Source: Sphingomonas anseongensis (GTDB taxonomy: Bacteria > Pseudomonadota > Alphaproteobacteria > Sphingomonadales > Sphingomonadaceae). Taken from it: 64,000 nucleotides of DNA. The translations under genes and the position numbers were made by a program. Positions 23,928 through 33,511 of the stretch are shown here, piece after piece; the stretch's first letter is position 1; each line of letters opens with the position of its first letter. The stretch covers positions 620,001-684,000 of the forward strand of contig NZ_JAMGBC010000001.1 of the NCBI RefSeq assembly GCF_023516495.1. Direction: 5' to 3'. Under the pieces are notes generated by a model. The model was given only the letters and a program-made list of their open reading frames with translations. It did not search any database and was not told the DNA's origin.

Positions 23928-25037
23928 TTACTTCTTGTATTCGCCGGGGATTGGCGTCGGCGTCTCAAGCGCCTCGACGATGTAGAGCCGTTTGACGAGG
24001 ACGTAGCAGACCACGGTGAGCGGGGCGGCGAAGATAACGCCGATGATCCCGAATAGAACCGCGAACGCGAGAAGAGCGAAGAGCAGGACGACGGCCGGCA
24101 CCTCGACAGCATATTGCTGGATGAGCGGCTGGATGAGGTACGCCTCGGCGTGCTGCACGAAGACGTACATCAGCGCCGTCCACAGTGCGAGCTCAGGGCT
24201 CTGGACGAGAGCGATCAGGATCGCCGGAATCGCGGACAGGATCGGCCCGGCGAAGGGGATGAATTCGAGGAAGCCGGCAAGGATTCCAAGAACTAGCCAG
24301 GACTCTACCCCAAGCAGCCACAGCCCCGCCCCCGTCATCACCCCGATCACCAGCATCGCTGCCAGCTGGCCCCGGAGCCAGAGACGCAGGGCGTTCTCGG
24401 AATCGCGCATCGCGTCGGCAACGAGTGCTCGCCGATGCGGCGGCACAAGCTTGATCACACCGGTCCGGTAGAAGCGAGGTTCCGCGGCGAGGAAGATTCC
24501 GCCGAAGAATACGATCAGCAGGTTGGCGAGTCCCGTGCTTGCGTCCGACAACCATGTGCTGAACCGCGACACGAGCGCTCCGCCATGCTGGTGCAGTTCG
24601 GCCAGCCAGCTCTGGATTGGATGGGCAAGCCCAAGGTTCGCCAGCCATCCGTCAACAGTCCGGAACGCCGTAGGCAAAGTATCTGCGAGCGTCTCTGTCT
24701 GCGCCGCGATCTGGTTGCCGAGCATCCAGCCAACGCCGCCAACAAGAACAACAATGACCAGAACCGCCAGAAGAACCGCTAGCCCTTCCGGCACGCGCAG
24801 CCTGTTCGTGCAGGGATCGGCGATCGCTCGGATGATCGTCGCCACGACCACCGCCCCGAACAACAGCACGATGACGGTTCGAAGTTGCCAGGCGAGGAAT
24901 ACGAGCGCGACGAGACCGAGGACGATCAACGTCCGCCGTACGAACTCCGAATTGCCGGGCACCTCTTTCTTCTCAGCCACCTCGAACTCCGCCGGATTTG
25001 CCGGACTGTAGCGCACCTGCCCCGCAGACTGTTCCAC
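23928..25037 (-). CDS. AI-2E family transporter (PerM/YhhT-like)
   Basis: A 369-residue membrane protein starting at GTG 25037 with about eight hydrophobic segments. The soluble region after the third helix and the GVESWLVLGILAGFLEFIPFAGPILSAIP segment are characteristic of the AI-2 exporter family (Pfam AI-2E_transport). Some members export quorum-signal autoinducer-2, others act as Na+/H+ or general permeases. No luxS gene is in the window. It ends with the charged tail PTPIPGEYKK. It is divergent from the dioxygenase gene with a 56-base gap. Confidence 0.88.
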   Translation of the reverse strand: MEQSAGQVRYSPANPAEFEVAEKKEVPGNSEFVRRTLIVLGLVALVFLAWQLRTVIVLLFGAVVVATIIRAIADPCTNRLRVPEGLAVLLAVLVIVVLVGGVGWMLGNQIAAQTETLADTLPTAFRTVDGWLANLGLAHPIQSWLAELHQHGGALVSRFSTWLSDASTGLANLLIVFFGGIFLAAEPRFYRTGVIKLVPPHRRALVADAMRDSENALRLWLRGQLAAMLVIGVMTGAGLWLLGVESWLVLGILAGFLEFIPFAGPILSAIPAILIALVQSPELALWTALMYVFVQHAEAYLIQPLIQQYAVEVPAVVLLFALLAFAVLFGIIGVIFAAPLTVVCYVLVKRLYIVEALETPTPIPGEYKK

Positions 25038-25093
25038 CCGCGGAAGGAATCCAGTCTGCGACCGTATGCCGTCCCATGTGTTAGGGGGAGTCG

Positions 25094-25942
25094 ATGAGCA
25101 GGATGCCCGCCATCTTCATCGGCCACGGAAGCCCGATGAACACGCTCGAGCTCAACGGCTTCACGCGCGGCTGGAAGGCGGTCGGCAAGGCACTGCCTCG
25201 GCCCCGCGCGATCGTCGTCATCTCCGCGCACTGGTTCTTCGGAGCCACTGCCGTGACAGCCATGGAGCGGCCCCGCACGATTCACGACTTCTACGGATTC
25301 CCGCCCGAGCTCTTCGCGGTTCAATACCCCGCCCCAGGAGCGCCCGATGTGGCGCAGGAGGTGGCGGACGCGCTTGCGCCTGTCTGGTGCGGTCTCGACC
25401 GCGACCAGTGGGGGCTCGACCACGGTACGTGGAGCGTCCTCGTGCACGTCTATCCGGACAGGGACATTCCAGTCGTCCAGCTCTCTATCAATGCGCTGAA
25501 GCCGTTCGATTATCATGTCCAGCTGGGACGAAAGCTCGCGCCGCTACGGGACAGCAACATCCTGATTCTCGCCAGCGGCAACGTGGTTCACAACCTTCGG
25601 AGGGTTGAGTGGGACAAGCCGGATTCGGCTTTCGACTGGGCGGAGCGCTTCGACGACGCCGCGATGGATCAGCTGCGGTCCAATCCGGGCGACATCCTCA
25701 AGTTGGTGGATCATCCAGACTATGCGTTGGCGGTGCCGACGCCCGACCATTTCATCCCGCTTCTCTACATAGCCGGCGTCGCCGCGGAATCGGGCGAGCC
25801 GATGGAGCCGTTCCTGAAGGGCTATTCGATGGGGTCGCTGTCGATGACCTGCTACAGCGCGGGGGCGGACCTTCACTGCGTCGAAACTGAAGGCGCTGCC
25901 GAAATTCCGGAGGGTGTTCCTCCCGACGAAACCAACACTTAG
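25094..25942 (+). CDS. Class III extradiol dioxygenase, DODA/YgiD type
   Basis: A 282-residue LigB-superfamily protein starting at ATG 25094 behind GGGGAG. Metal-binding histidines are His11 (FIGHGSP), His46 (VISAHWFFG) and one in ASGNVVHNLRR. Length and layout match YgiD, a 4,5-DOPA dioxygenase-like Zn/Fe enzyme. It is convergent with the E2 gene and beside the aromatic-catabolism island, so an aromatic ring-cleavage role would fit, but proximity is the only support. Confidence 0.87.
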   Translation: MSRMPAIFIGHGSPMNTLELNGFTRGWKAVGKALPRPRAIVVISAHWFFGATAVTAMERPRTIHDFYGFPPELFAVQYPAPGAPDVAQEVADALAPVWCGLDRDQWGLDHGTWSVLVHVYPDRDIPVVQLSINALKPFDYHVQLGRKLAPLRDSNILILASGNVVHNLRRVEWDKPDSAFDWAERFDDAAMDQLRSNPGDILKLVDHPDYALAVPTPDHFIPLLYIAGVAAESGEPMEPFLKGYSMGSLSMTCYSAGADLHCVETEGAAEIPEGVPPDETNT

Positions 25943-27126
25943 GCTGCCGGCCAGCCCTCTAGGACTTCGACGAACCTTGTGAGCCAGGCGTTTGTCTGGT
26001 GACCATCGACGACCCGGTGGTCGATCGTGAGCGTGACATAGGCCATCGGGCGGATCGCCATCGCCTCCTCCCCATCGCATTCCCTGACGACCACCCGCTT
26101 CTCCAGCTTGCCGACGCCGAGGATCGCCGCCTGGCCGGAATGGAGGATGATCGGCGCCGCGAGGAGCGAGCCGGAGACTCCGTGGTTGGAAATGGTGAAG
26201 CTGCCGCCCGACACGTCGGCGCCTGTGAGCGCGCCGTCACGAGCGCGTCGGGTCAGGTCGTCGAGCTTCGCTCCGATCTCCTCGACCGAGAGGCTTCCGG
26301 CATCCTTGACGACGGGAACGACCAGCCCTTTTTCGCCGAGCGCAGTACCGACGCCGATGTCGATCGTCGGCGAAATTGCGATTCGGTCCGATTCCCAGCG
26401 CCCGTTGATCGCCGGAGCTGCGGCCATCGACTCGGCAGCGGCTTTGACGATGTACGCCGTGTAGCTGAGCTTCACGCCCTTGGCGGCCAACGCTGCCTTG
26501 TGGGCCGCGACAGCGGAGAAATCGGCCTCGAAGACCGCAGTGACGTGCGGCTGCTCGGCGACCGCGCGAGCCATGTTCTCGGCGATCTTCAGCCGCATCT
26601 TGTCGTGTGGGATGTCCTGCGTTGACGTCTGCCGCGGCTGCGCCGTGGCGGGTTCGCCAACGCCGGTCGCGGTAGCCTGCGCAACGGCCCGGTCGACATC
26701 CTCGCGTGTGATCCGCCCGTCGCGCCCGGTCCCCTTGATCAACGAGGGGTCGATCCCGTGCTGCTGGAGCGCCCTCCGAACGGAAGGTGAAAGGCGGGTT
26801 TCGGCATCTCCGATCGCTCCGGGCGCAGATGCCGCGCGCTCGACGGAAGGTGGCGCTTCGGGTTCGCTCGACGCCGGCGCTGCGGCAACCGCTTTGTCGG
26901 TGGTAATCCGGCCCAGCACCGCGCCGGGGATCGCTTCGGCATCGGTATCGAGGACGATCTCGGCAAGCACGCCGGCGGCCGGGGCGGGCACCTCCTGAGT
27001 CACCTTGTCAGTCTCGAGCTCGACCAGCGGGTCGTTCTCGGCGACCACATCGCCGACCTTCTTGAGCCAGGATCGGACCACCGCCTTGGTCCCCTCTTGC
27101 TCGTCCGGCACCCGGATTTCGATCAC
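25939..27126 (-). CDS. 2-oxoacid dehydrogenase E2 (dihydrolipoyl acyltransferase)
   Basis: A 395-residue E2 starting at GTG 27126, one base after the E1 stop. The single lipoyl domain (1-78) has ETDKV with lipoylated Lys41. An Ala/Pro linker leads to the E1/E3-binding domain (about 113-148, SPSVRRALQQHGIDP) and a catalytic domain ending in DHRVVDG (His370, Asp374). The core transfers an acyl group from E1 to CoA. The gene order aminotransferase-E1-E2 next to paa genes suggests an aryl- or branched-chain acyl-CoA product. No E3 gene is adjacent, so E3 must be shared. Confidence 0.92.
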   Translation of the reverse strand: MIEIRVPDEQEGTKAVVRSWLKKVGDVVAENDPLVELETDKVTQEVPAPAAGVLAEIVLDTDAEAIPGAVLGRITTDKAVAAAPASSEPEAPPSVERAASAPGAIGDAETRLSPSVRRALQQHGIDPSLIKGTGRDGRITREDVDRAVAQATATGVGEPATAQPRQTSTQDIPHDKMRLKIAENMARAVAEQPHVTAVFEADFSAVAAHKAALAAKGVKLSYTAYIVKAAAESMAAAPAINGRWESDRIAISPTIDIGVGTALGEKGLVVPVVKDAGSLSVEEIGAKLDDLTRRARDGALTGADVSGGSFTISNHGVSGSLLAAPIILHSGQAAILGVGKLEKRVVVRECDGEEAMAIRPMAYVTLTIDHRVVDGHQTNAWLTRFVEVLEGWPAA

Positions 27127-27127
27127 G

Positions 27128-29152
27128 TCAGAACCCCACCAGCCGGTCGATCTCGGCCCGGATATCAGCGACGGACGGGACAGCCCGCTCGAGGAGCTTC
27201 GGGTGATGCGGGCTCGGAATGTCGGGCATCGTCACTCGGGCCACCGGAGCGTCCAGATCCAGGAAGGCCTCGTCGGCGACGACGGCAGCAATCTCGGCGC
27301 CGAAACCGCCGGTGCGCAGGTCCTCGTGGACGATCAGGCAGCGGCGAGTGCGGCGGACGCTGTCCAGCACCGCTTCGCGATCCCACGGCATCAAGGTTCG
27401 AAGGTCGATGACGTCGGCGCTGACGCCTTCGGCGGCAGCCTCGCAGCGTGGAACCATGGCGCCCCAGGTGACGATGGTGATCGCGTCGCCTTCGCGTGTT
27501 TTCTTCGCGCGCCCGAATGGAAGGACGAACTGGTCGCCGGGCCACGGTCGTCGCGCCCAGGCGTCATCATACATCGCACGGTGCTCGAAGAAGATCACCG
27601 GGTCGTTGCCCCGAAGCGCCGCACGAAGCAGCCCGACCGCGTCCTCGGCATTGGAGGGGACGGCGACCTTCCAGCCAGGATTGTGGATGAACTCCACCTC
27701 GTTGGTCTGGCTGTGCCAGGGGTCGCCGCACTTGAAGAAACCACCGGGAATGCGAAGCACCATGGGTGCAGCGAAGCGGTTGTTCGTGCGCCAGCGCATC
27801 GTGCCGCAATCGTGGATCTGCTCGGTCGCCGGCTCGGAATATTTGCGGAACTGGATTTCCGGCACCGGCATCAGTCCCGCCAGCGCCATTCCCACCGCTC
27901 GGCCGATAATTCCTTCCTCGTTCAGCGAGGTGTCGAACACACGGCTCAGACCGAACTTCTCCTGCAGGCCGAGTGTGACCGCATGCACGCCACCCTTCGG
28001 TCCGATGTCCTCGCCGAACAGAAGCACGCGCGGGTTCGCTTCGACCTCCTGCTCAAGGGTCCGGCGTATCGCCGTGACCATGTTGATCCGCTGTCCCTCG
28101 GGCTTGGGCTGGTCGGTGGCGCCGTCATCGAGGCTAAGCCCTGCGCGCCCGCCGACTTTCTGAAGATCGCCCTCGAAGAAAACGTTGGACGTGACTCGCT
28201 CTGGATCGGAGATGCCGCGAGCCTCCGCTTCGGCGACGGCCGCGGCGACTTCGCCCGCGACTTCGCGCTCGATCTGCTGCCATTGCGAGTCGGAAAGTCC
28301 CGACTGTGCCTTGAGCTTCGGAAGGGGGTCGCGACTCCATTCAGCGGCAACCTCATCTTCCGTCTTGTAGGCCTGCGTGTCCTGCGCGCTGTGCCCTTCG
28401 AGGCGCGGAACCGTCAGGCGAAGAAGAGCGGGCGCTCGCTTGTGGCGGACGTGGGCGACGGCGTCCGAGATCATCTTCGCCGCCTGCTCCGGCTCAGTTC
28501 CGTCGCCGTTGAAGATCGTCAGCCCGCGAAAGCTTGCGAGGTTCGCAGCGATGTCCTTGCCCGGCGTCTGGTATTCGGACGGAACGGAGATACCGTAGCC
28601 ATTGTCCTCGATATAGATGAGTAGCGGCAATTGTTGAGTCGTGGCAATTGTTAGCGCAGACCAAAATCCACCCGTCGCGGCGCTCGCATCGCCTCCGAGG
28701 ACCAGACCAATCGCGTCGTCGGGCCCCTCCTTGAGCACCTCGTTCTTATACTTGATGGCCTGCGCCCAGCCGGCAGCGGGCGTATATTGAGCGCCTACCC
28801 CGCCGCACATCGGAAGAGCGTGCGCACCGCCCGGATTGGGATAGTTGAACACCACGCCGATATCACGGCCGTCGGAATAGCCGCCGGCGAGGCCCATTCC
28901 TGACCCCAGGGCGTCGGCCAGCTCGACTCCCAGCGCCAGAAGGAGCGGCCGCGAGCGGTAATAACCGCAGGCCGCGTCGCCGTCCTTCACGTGCAGCCCG
29001 AGAAGCACCTGCGCCATGTCATGGCCGCGCGCGGAGAATTGGTAGAGGACCTTCTTTTGCGGAACGAGCTCCTGTTCCTCGATCCGGTCCATCTCGCGCG
29101 ATGTCAGGACGAGCCGGGCGACCCGGCTCCAGTCCAGCGTCGAATCGGCCAT
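27128..29152 (-). CDS. 2-oxoacid dehydrogenase E1, fused alpha and beta subunits
   Basis: From ATG 29152 the protein has 674 residues. A GTG at 29176 would add eight. The N-terminal half is E1-alpha-like with the ThDP-binding region GGDASAATGGFWSALTIATTQQLPLLIYIEDNGYGIS. The C-terminal half is E1-beta-like (VLLFGEDIGPKGGVHAVTLGL, RVFDTSLNEEGIIGRAVGMALAG). Such fusions occur in the branched-chain/2-oxoisovalerate group rather than in homodimeric AceE. It catalyses ThDP-dependent decarboxylation and reductive acylation of E2. Substrate choice (branched-chain versus arylpyruvate) is unresolved. The genes on both sides are close or coupled. Confidence 0.9.
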   Translation of the reverse strand: MADSTLDWSRVARLVLTSREMDRIEEQELVPQKKVLYQFSARGHDMAQVLLGLHVKDGDAACGYYRSRPLLLALGVELADALGSGMGLAGGYSDGRDIGVVFNYPNPGGAHALPMCGGVGAQYTPAAGWAQAIKYKNEVLKEGPDDAIGLVLGGDASAATGGFWSALTIATTQQLPLLIYIEDNGYGISVPSEYQTPGKDIAANLASFRGLTIFNGDGTEPEQAAKMISDAVAHVRHKRAPALLRLTVPRLEGHSAQDTQAYKTEDEVAAEWSRDPLPKLKAQSGLSDSQWQQIEREVAGEVAAAVAEAEARGISDPERVTSNVFFEGDLQKVGGRAGLSLDDGATDQPKPEGQRINMVTAIRRTLEQEVEANPRVLLFGEDIGPKGGVHAVTLGLQEKFGLSRVFDTSLNEEGIIGRAVGMALAGLMPVPEIQFRKYSEPATEQIHDCGTMRWRTNNRFAAPMVLRIPGGFFKCGDPWHSQTNEVEFIHNPGWKVAVPSNAEDAVGLLRAALRGNDPVIFFEHRAMYDDAWARRPWPGDQFVLPFGRAKKTREGDAITIVTWGAMVPRCEAAAEGVSADVIDLRTLMPWDREAVLDSVRRTRRCLIVHEDLRTGGFGAEIAAVVADEAFLDLDAPVARVTMPDIPSPHHPKLLERAVPSVADIRAEIDRLVGF

Positions 29153-29168
29153 TCTCGCCGCGTCGGCT

Positions 29169-30368
29169 TCAGCCACCGATCGCCTCGAGTACTGCGGAAG
29201 CGAAGCGGTCGACCTGCTCGTCCGACAGGCCGCAGATGTTGAAGCGGCCGCTGTCGGCCATGTAGATCGCGTGGGTCTCGCGAAGCCTCACAACCTGCTC
29301 CGGGGTCACCGGAAGCATCGAGAACATGCCCTTCTGCTCGGCGATGTAGCCGAACTGCGGGTCAGCGGCGGCGAGCCTCTGGCGAAGCGACGCGATCCGT
29401 CCGCGCATTCCGTCAAGCTCGACCCGCCAGTCTGCGCTGAGCTTCGCATCGTCGAGCACGATCCGGATCGCAGCGGCGGCATGATCGGGCGGCATCGACC
29501 ACATCTCGCGCGAGATCTGGAGGATGTGTCCCATCGCCGTTGCAGTCGAGGAAGTGCTTGCCGTCTTGATCCAGACCGAGCCAACGCGGTCGCGATAGAC
29601 GCCGAAATTCTTGTCGCAGCTTTGCGCGACGATGACCGTGTCGCAGGCGTCGAGAATTGCTCGGAGTCCGGCAGCGTCAGGATCCAGCCCGTCGCCGAAG
29701 CCTTGGTAGGCTATGTCGACTACCGGAAGCAGCCCGCGACCGACGATCAGCGCGGTGATCTCTGCCCATTGCTGCGCGTCGAGATCGGCACCGGTCGGGT
29801 TGTGGCAACAGCCGTGGAGTAGGACGACGTCGCCGGGGCGCGCCGACTTCACTGTCTCGGCCATCTCGTCGAAGCAGAGCTGACGCGAAGCGCGGTCGTA
29901 GTGGCGATATTCGACGATCTCGAGCTCGCAGCCGCGAATGATCGGCGCGTGGTTTGGCCAGGTAGGCGTGCCGACCAGCACCCGGGCGCCCGGATTTGCC
30001 GCCTTGATGAGGTGGAAGCCCAGCGTGAGCGCTCCGCATCCTCCGGGCGTCTGGATTCCCGCAATGCGCTCGTCGCTGGAATGCTCGCCGAGAAGGATCG
30101 GGGCGAGGAGCTCGGCGAAACGGACGTCGCCGCGTCCTCCGAGATAGGATTTCGTCTCTTGCGTCTCCAGGAGCCGCCTCTCCGCCTCCTTGATGACCTT
30201 GAGGATCGGCGTCGCTCCGCTGCTGTCGCGATAGACGCCGACTCCAACGTCGATCTTTTCCGGCCGCTTGTCGGCATTGGCGAGGTCGATCAGCGCGAGC
30301 AGCGAGTCACTTTTGACGGGTGCAAGATCGGCGATCGAGCGGGTGGTCACCTGGGCTTCGTCCAACAT
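29169..30368 (-). CDS. Aromatic/aspartate-type aminotransferase
   Basis: A 399-residue class I PLP aminotransferase of the AspC/TyrB branch. Visible motifs are GVGVYRD, GGCGALTLGFHL, HGCCHNPTGADL, VDIAYQGFGDG and the Schiff-base lysine in SCDKNFGVYRDR (Lys253). Its stop lies about 16 bases before the E1 ATG, making a minus-strand unit aminotransferase-E1-E2 behind paaABCE. TyrB-like enzymes convert Phe/Tyr to phenylpyruvate/4-hydroxyphenylpyruvate with 2-oxoglutarate. Asp use cannot be excluded. The neighbours point to aromatic amino-acid degradation. Confidence 0.9.
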   Translation of the reverse strand: MLDEAQVTTRSIADLAPVKSDSLLALIDLANADKRPEKIDVGVGVYRDSSGATPILKVIKEAERRLLETQETKSYLGGRGDVRFAELLAPILLGEHSSDERIAGIQTPGGCGALTLGFHLIKAANPGARVLVGTPTWPNHAPIIRGCELEIVEYRHYDRASRQLCFDEMAETVKSARPGDVVLLHGCCHNPTGADLDAQQWAEITALIVGRGLLPVVDIAYQGFGDGLDPDAAGLRAILDACDTVIVAQSCDKNFGVYRDRVGSVWIKTASTSSTATAMGHILQISREMWSMPPDHAAAAIRIVLDDAKLSADWRVELDGMRGRIASLRQRLAAADPQFGYIAEQKGMFSMLPVTPEQVVRLRETHAIYMADSGRFNICGLSDEQVDRFASAVLEAIGG

Positions 30369-30408
30369 GCGAGCGGCTTAGCGACAAACCGGCAGCCGCG
30401 CAAAAGGC

Positions 30409-31482
30409 TCAGGCGTCGTAGTCGACCGCAACTCCATCGCCGTCGGGCACCGACTGGCAGGTGAGAACATAGCCCTCCTCAACCTCCTCGTCGGTGAGGC
30501 CGTAGCGGGCAGCCATTTCAACCTTGCCGCTCGTCACCTTGGCGCGGCAGGTCGCGCATACGCCTGCCTTGCAGGCGAAGGGCGCCGGAAGGCCGGCGGC
30601 TCGCGCACTGTCGAGAATATTGCCCTCTGTGAAGGGTACCTTTCGGGTCCGCCCGTCTAGGGTCACGGAGAGAGTCAGGCCGGCAGCTTTCGTCTGGAGT
30701 TCGGCCATCTCGCGGACGAGGGTGTCCGGCGGACGGTCGGCGGTGAAGCGCTCGATGTGGATTCGCTCGCGGCGGATCCCGCGGTCTATCAGCGAGCTTT
30801 CGGCCGCATCCATCATCGGGCCCGGGCCGCAGATGAACCAGTCGGCGACGCTATCAGGCGCACCGATCAGATGCTCGATCGCGTCGTCCAGCCGCTCGCG
30901 GTTCAGCATCCCGTTGAACAGTTCGACGTCGCCCTCTTCGGCGTCGAGGAAATGATAGAGCTGGAATCGATCGAGATAGCGGTCCTTCAACCTGGCCAGC
31001 TCCTCGAGGAAGATGATCGAGGAGGAATCGCGATTGCCGTAAAGCAGGGTGAAGCGGCTCTCCGGCTCGGTTTTCAGGAGCGTCCGCAGCAGCGACATCA
31101 CCGGGGTGATTCCCGATCCGCCGGCAATGCCGACGACGTTACGCGCCGTGGCCGCGGGGAAGTCGGTCGTGAAGCTTCCGTGCGGAGGCATAACCTCGAT
31201 GGTGTCGCCGGCTTTGAGATTGTCGCCGACCCAGTTGGAAAAGAGGCCGCCGCCGATCCGTTTTACGGTGACCATCCAGTCGCGCTCGTCCGGAGCGGTG
31301 CACAAAGAGTAATTGCGCCGCACTTCCTCGCCGCCGATCTCCGCCTTCAGCGTCAAATGCTGCCCGGCCTTGAACGCGAAGGCATCGCGGAGCTCGTCGG
31401 GGATTTCGAAGCGGATCGAATTGGCCTCGTTCGTCTCGGGGACGATTGCAGCCACCCGCAGAGGGTAGAAGTGGGCGCTCAT
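30409..31482 (-). CDS. paaE: Phenylacetyl-CoA epoxidase reductase PaaE
   Basis: A 357-residue reductase with an N-terminal FAD-binding domain (FKAGQHLTLKAEIGGEEVRRNYSLC...), an NAD(P)H domain (GIAGGSGITPVMSLLRTLL) and a C-terminal plant-type 2Fe-2S ferredoxin (CKAGVCATCRAKV with a later Cys in VLTCQS). It passes electrons from NADPH to the PaaABC di-iron oxygenase. Its ATG overlaps the paaC stop (TAATG), so paaC and paaE are adjacent with no paaD between them. Confidence 0.95.
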   Translation of the reverse strand: MSAHFYPLRVAAIVPETNEANSIRFEIPDELRDAFAFKAGQHLTLKAEIGGEEVRRNYSLCTAPDERDWMVTVKRIGGGLFSNWVGDNLKAGDTIEVMPPHGSFTTDFPAATARNVVGIAGGSGITPVMSLLRTLLKTEPESRFTLLYGNRDSSSIIFLEELARLKDRYLDRFQLYHFLDAEEGDVELFNGMLNRERLDDAIEHLIGAPDSVADWFICGPGPMMDAAESSLIDRGIRRERIHIERFTADRPPDTLVREMAELQTKAAGLTLSVTLDGRTRKVPFTEGNILDSARAAGLPAPFACKAGVCATCRAKVTSGKVEMAARYGLTDEEVEEGYVLTCQSVPDGDGVAVDYDA

Positions 31483-32222
31483 TACCAGGTCGCGTCGGGG
31501 TAGGTGCGCGGGAGATATTGCATCGGCGCCAGGATGTGGCCGAGGTGCTCGCTGTGGTGCCCACGCCGCCCGCCCAGGATCGGGCGCTGCTCGGCCGGGG
31601 CGTCGAGCCTGGCTTCAGCGAGGACTGCAGCGATCGCGGAGCGATATTCGTCCTCGAAGTCCCGCGGATCGGGCGCCGCACCGCTGCCGATGATCGCCTG
31701 AAGCGTTTCGTCGACCTCGAACAGCTCGGGAATGAAGCGCCAGCACCAGTCGAGCCCTTCGGCCATCCTGCGCGTGCTTTCCTCGGTCCCGTCGCCGAGC
31801 CGCGCCACCCATTCGGCAGCGAGCTCGCGGTGATAGGCGACTTCCTTCACCGCCTTCGCCGCATATTCACTCAGGAATCGGTCAGTCGACGAAGCGAGCC
31901 GTTGCAAAAGCATGTGCTGCCAGGTCGAAAACAGCAGCTGGCGGGCCATCGTGCGGGCGAAGTCGCCGTTCGGCTGCTCGACCAGCAGGCAGTTGCGGAA
32001 ATCGAGCACGTCGCGATGGAAAGCGATCTTGTCCGCATCGCCGATGTTGCCAAACAGCAAATTCGCCTGCCCGACCAGGTCGAGCGCAATGTTGGCGAGG
32101 CTCAGGTCAACCTCCAGCGCCGGCGCGTGCCCGCACCATTCGGAAAGCCGCTGCCCGAGGATCAGCGCATCGTCGCCGAGCCTGAGAAGATAGTCGACGC
32201 GCGCCGCGTCGGGCGCCGTCAT
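31482..32222 (-). CDS. paaC: Phenylacetyl-CoA epoxidase structural subunit PaaC
   Basis: A 246-residue ferritin-like helical protein. It is related to PaaA but lacks the complete iron-binding carboxylate set and instead stabilises the PaaA-PaaC oxygenase. Recognisable regions are DYLLRLGDDALILGQRLSEWCGHAPALEVDLSLANIALDLVGQA and REVAYHRELAAEWVARLGDGTEES. The start overlaps paaB (ATGA) and the stop overlaps paaE, the usual tight coupling of this operon. Confidence 0.95.
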   Translation of the reverse strand: MTAPDAARVDYLLRLGDDALILGQRLSEWCGHAPALEVDLSLANIALDLVGQANLLFGNIGDADKIAFHRDVLDFRNCLLVEQPNGDFARTMARQLLFSTWQHMLLQRLASSTDRFLSEYAAKAVKEVAYHRELAAEWVARLGDGTEESTRRMAEGLDWCWRFIPELFEVDETLQAIIGSGAAPDPRDFEDEYRSAIAAVLAEARLDAPAEQRPILGGRRGHHSEHLGHILAPMQYLPRTYPDATW

Positions 32223-32503
32223 ATGTGCTTCACCTCGTCGGGGATGTCGTAGAAAGTGGGGTGGCGGTAGATCTTGTTCTCCGCCGGCTCGAACAGCTCG
32301 CCGGCATGGTCAGGGTCGGAGGCAACGATCTCCTTCGAGGGCACCACCCACAGGCTCACGCCTTCCATCCGCCGCGTGTACGTGTCCCGGGCGTGCGAGA
32401 GCGCGAGCTGCGCGTCAGGAGCATGAACGCTGCCAACGTGGCGATGCGAAAGCCCGCCCTTGCTGCGGACGAAAACCTCCCAGAGCGGCCAGTCGCCACT
32501 CAC
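32219..32503 (-). CDS. paaB: Phenylacetyl-CoA epoxidase subunit PaaB
   Basis: A 94-residue small subunit starting at GTG 32503, overlapping the paaA stop (GTGA). A longer in-frame reading extends inside paaA, but homologous sequence begins at [24 protein letters not shown]. It also shows DALQLA-like and [15 protein letters not shown] segments typical of PaaB. PaaB is needed for in vivo epoxidase activity and bridges the AC heterotetramers. Confidence 0.95.
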   Translation of the reverse strand: MSGDWPLWEVFVRSKGGLSHRHVGSVHAPDAQLALSHARDTYTRRMEGVSLWVVPSKEIVASDPDHAGELFEPAENKIYRHPTFYDIPDEVKHI

Positions 32504-33480
32504 GCCGCCTTCCTTGCCTGGCGCTTCGCCTCGTGCGCAGCTGCGGCTTCGCGGACCCAGGCGCCGTCGTCCCATGCCTTGCGGCGGGCTTCCATCCGCT
32601 CCTTGGCAACCGGGCCCTCGCCGCGGACGACCGCGTAGAATTCCTCCCAGTCGACGGCGCCGAAGTCGTAGCCACCCTTTTCCTCGTTCCACTTGAGGTC
32701 CGGGTCGGGGACCTTGAGATCGAGGAAGTCCGCCTGCGGGACGGTGATGTCGACGAACTTCTGGCGAAGCTCATCATTGGTCTCGCGCTTGATGCGCCAG
32801 CGCATCGACTGCGCGGTGTTGGGACTGTTCTCGTCAGGCGGGCCGAACATCATCAGAGACGGCCACCACCAGCGATCGAGGGCGTCCTGGGCCATCCTTT
32901 TCTGCTCCGGAGTCCCGTTCGCCATCGCAATCATGATCTCGTAGCCCTGGCGCTGGTGGAAGCTTTCTTCCTTGCACACCCGCACCATAGCGCGGGCATA
33001 CGGCCCGTAGCTGGTCCGCTGCAGCGGCACCTGGTTCATGATCGCGGCGCCGTCGACCAGCCAGCCGATCGCTCCGATGTCTGCCCAGGTGAGCGTCGGA
33101 TAGTTGAAGATGGTGCTGTACTTGGCCTTCCCGGAGTGAAGCGCCTCGATCATCTCCTCACGGCTCGTCCCCAGCGTCTCGGCGGCGCAATAGAGGTAAA
33201 GGCCGTGTCCGCCCTCGTCCTGCACCTTGGCGAGAAGGATCGCCTTGCGGCGAAGCGACGGAGCGCGCGTGATCCAGTTGCCCTCCGGAAGCATCCCGAC
33301 AATCTCGCTGTGCGCATGCTGAGAAATCTGCCGGATCAAAGTCCGGCGATAAGCCTCCGGCATCCAGTCCTTCGGCTCGATGAATTCGTCGGCAGCGACG
33401 CGCGCCTCGAACGCTTCCGAAAGCTTCGGATCGTCGAGGTTCTTGATCTGAGCGGTCTTCTGGAGCTCGGTCGTGTACAT
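32500..33480 (-). CDS. paaA: Phenylacetyl-CoA epoxidase catalytic subunit PaaA
   Basis: A 326-residue di-iron oxygenase subunit, normal length. The ferritin-like core has the carboxylate/histidine ligands expected ([37 protein letters not shown]). With PaaB/C/E it converts phenylacetyl-CoA plus O2 to the 1,2-epoxide, the committing step of the aerobic hybrid pathway. It heads paaABCE, and paaI lies 31 bases upstream on the same strand. Confidence 0.96.
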   Translation of the reverse strand: MYTTELQKTAQIKNLDDPKLSEAFEARVAADEFIEPKDWMPEAYRRTLIRQISQHAHSEIVGMLPEGNWITRAPSLRRKAILLAKVQDEGGHGLYLYCAAETLGTSREEMIEALHSGKAKYSTIFNYPTLTWADIGAIGWLVDGAAIMNQVPLQRTSYGPYARAMVRVCKEESFHQRQGYEIMIAMANGTPEQKRMAQDALDRWWWPSLMMFGPPDENSPNTAQSMRWRIKRETNDELRQKFVDITVPQADFLDLKVPDPDLKWNEEKGGYDFGAVDWEEFYAVVRGEGPVAKERMEARRKAWDDGAWVREAAAAHEAKRQARKAA

Positions 33481-33511
33481 GATCTCGATGTAGTCCCTGC
33501 CTGCTTAACGT

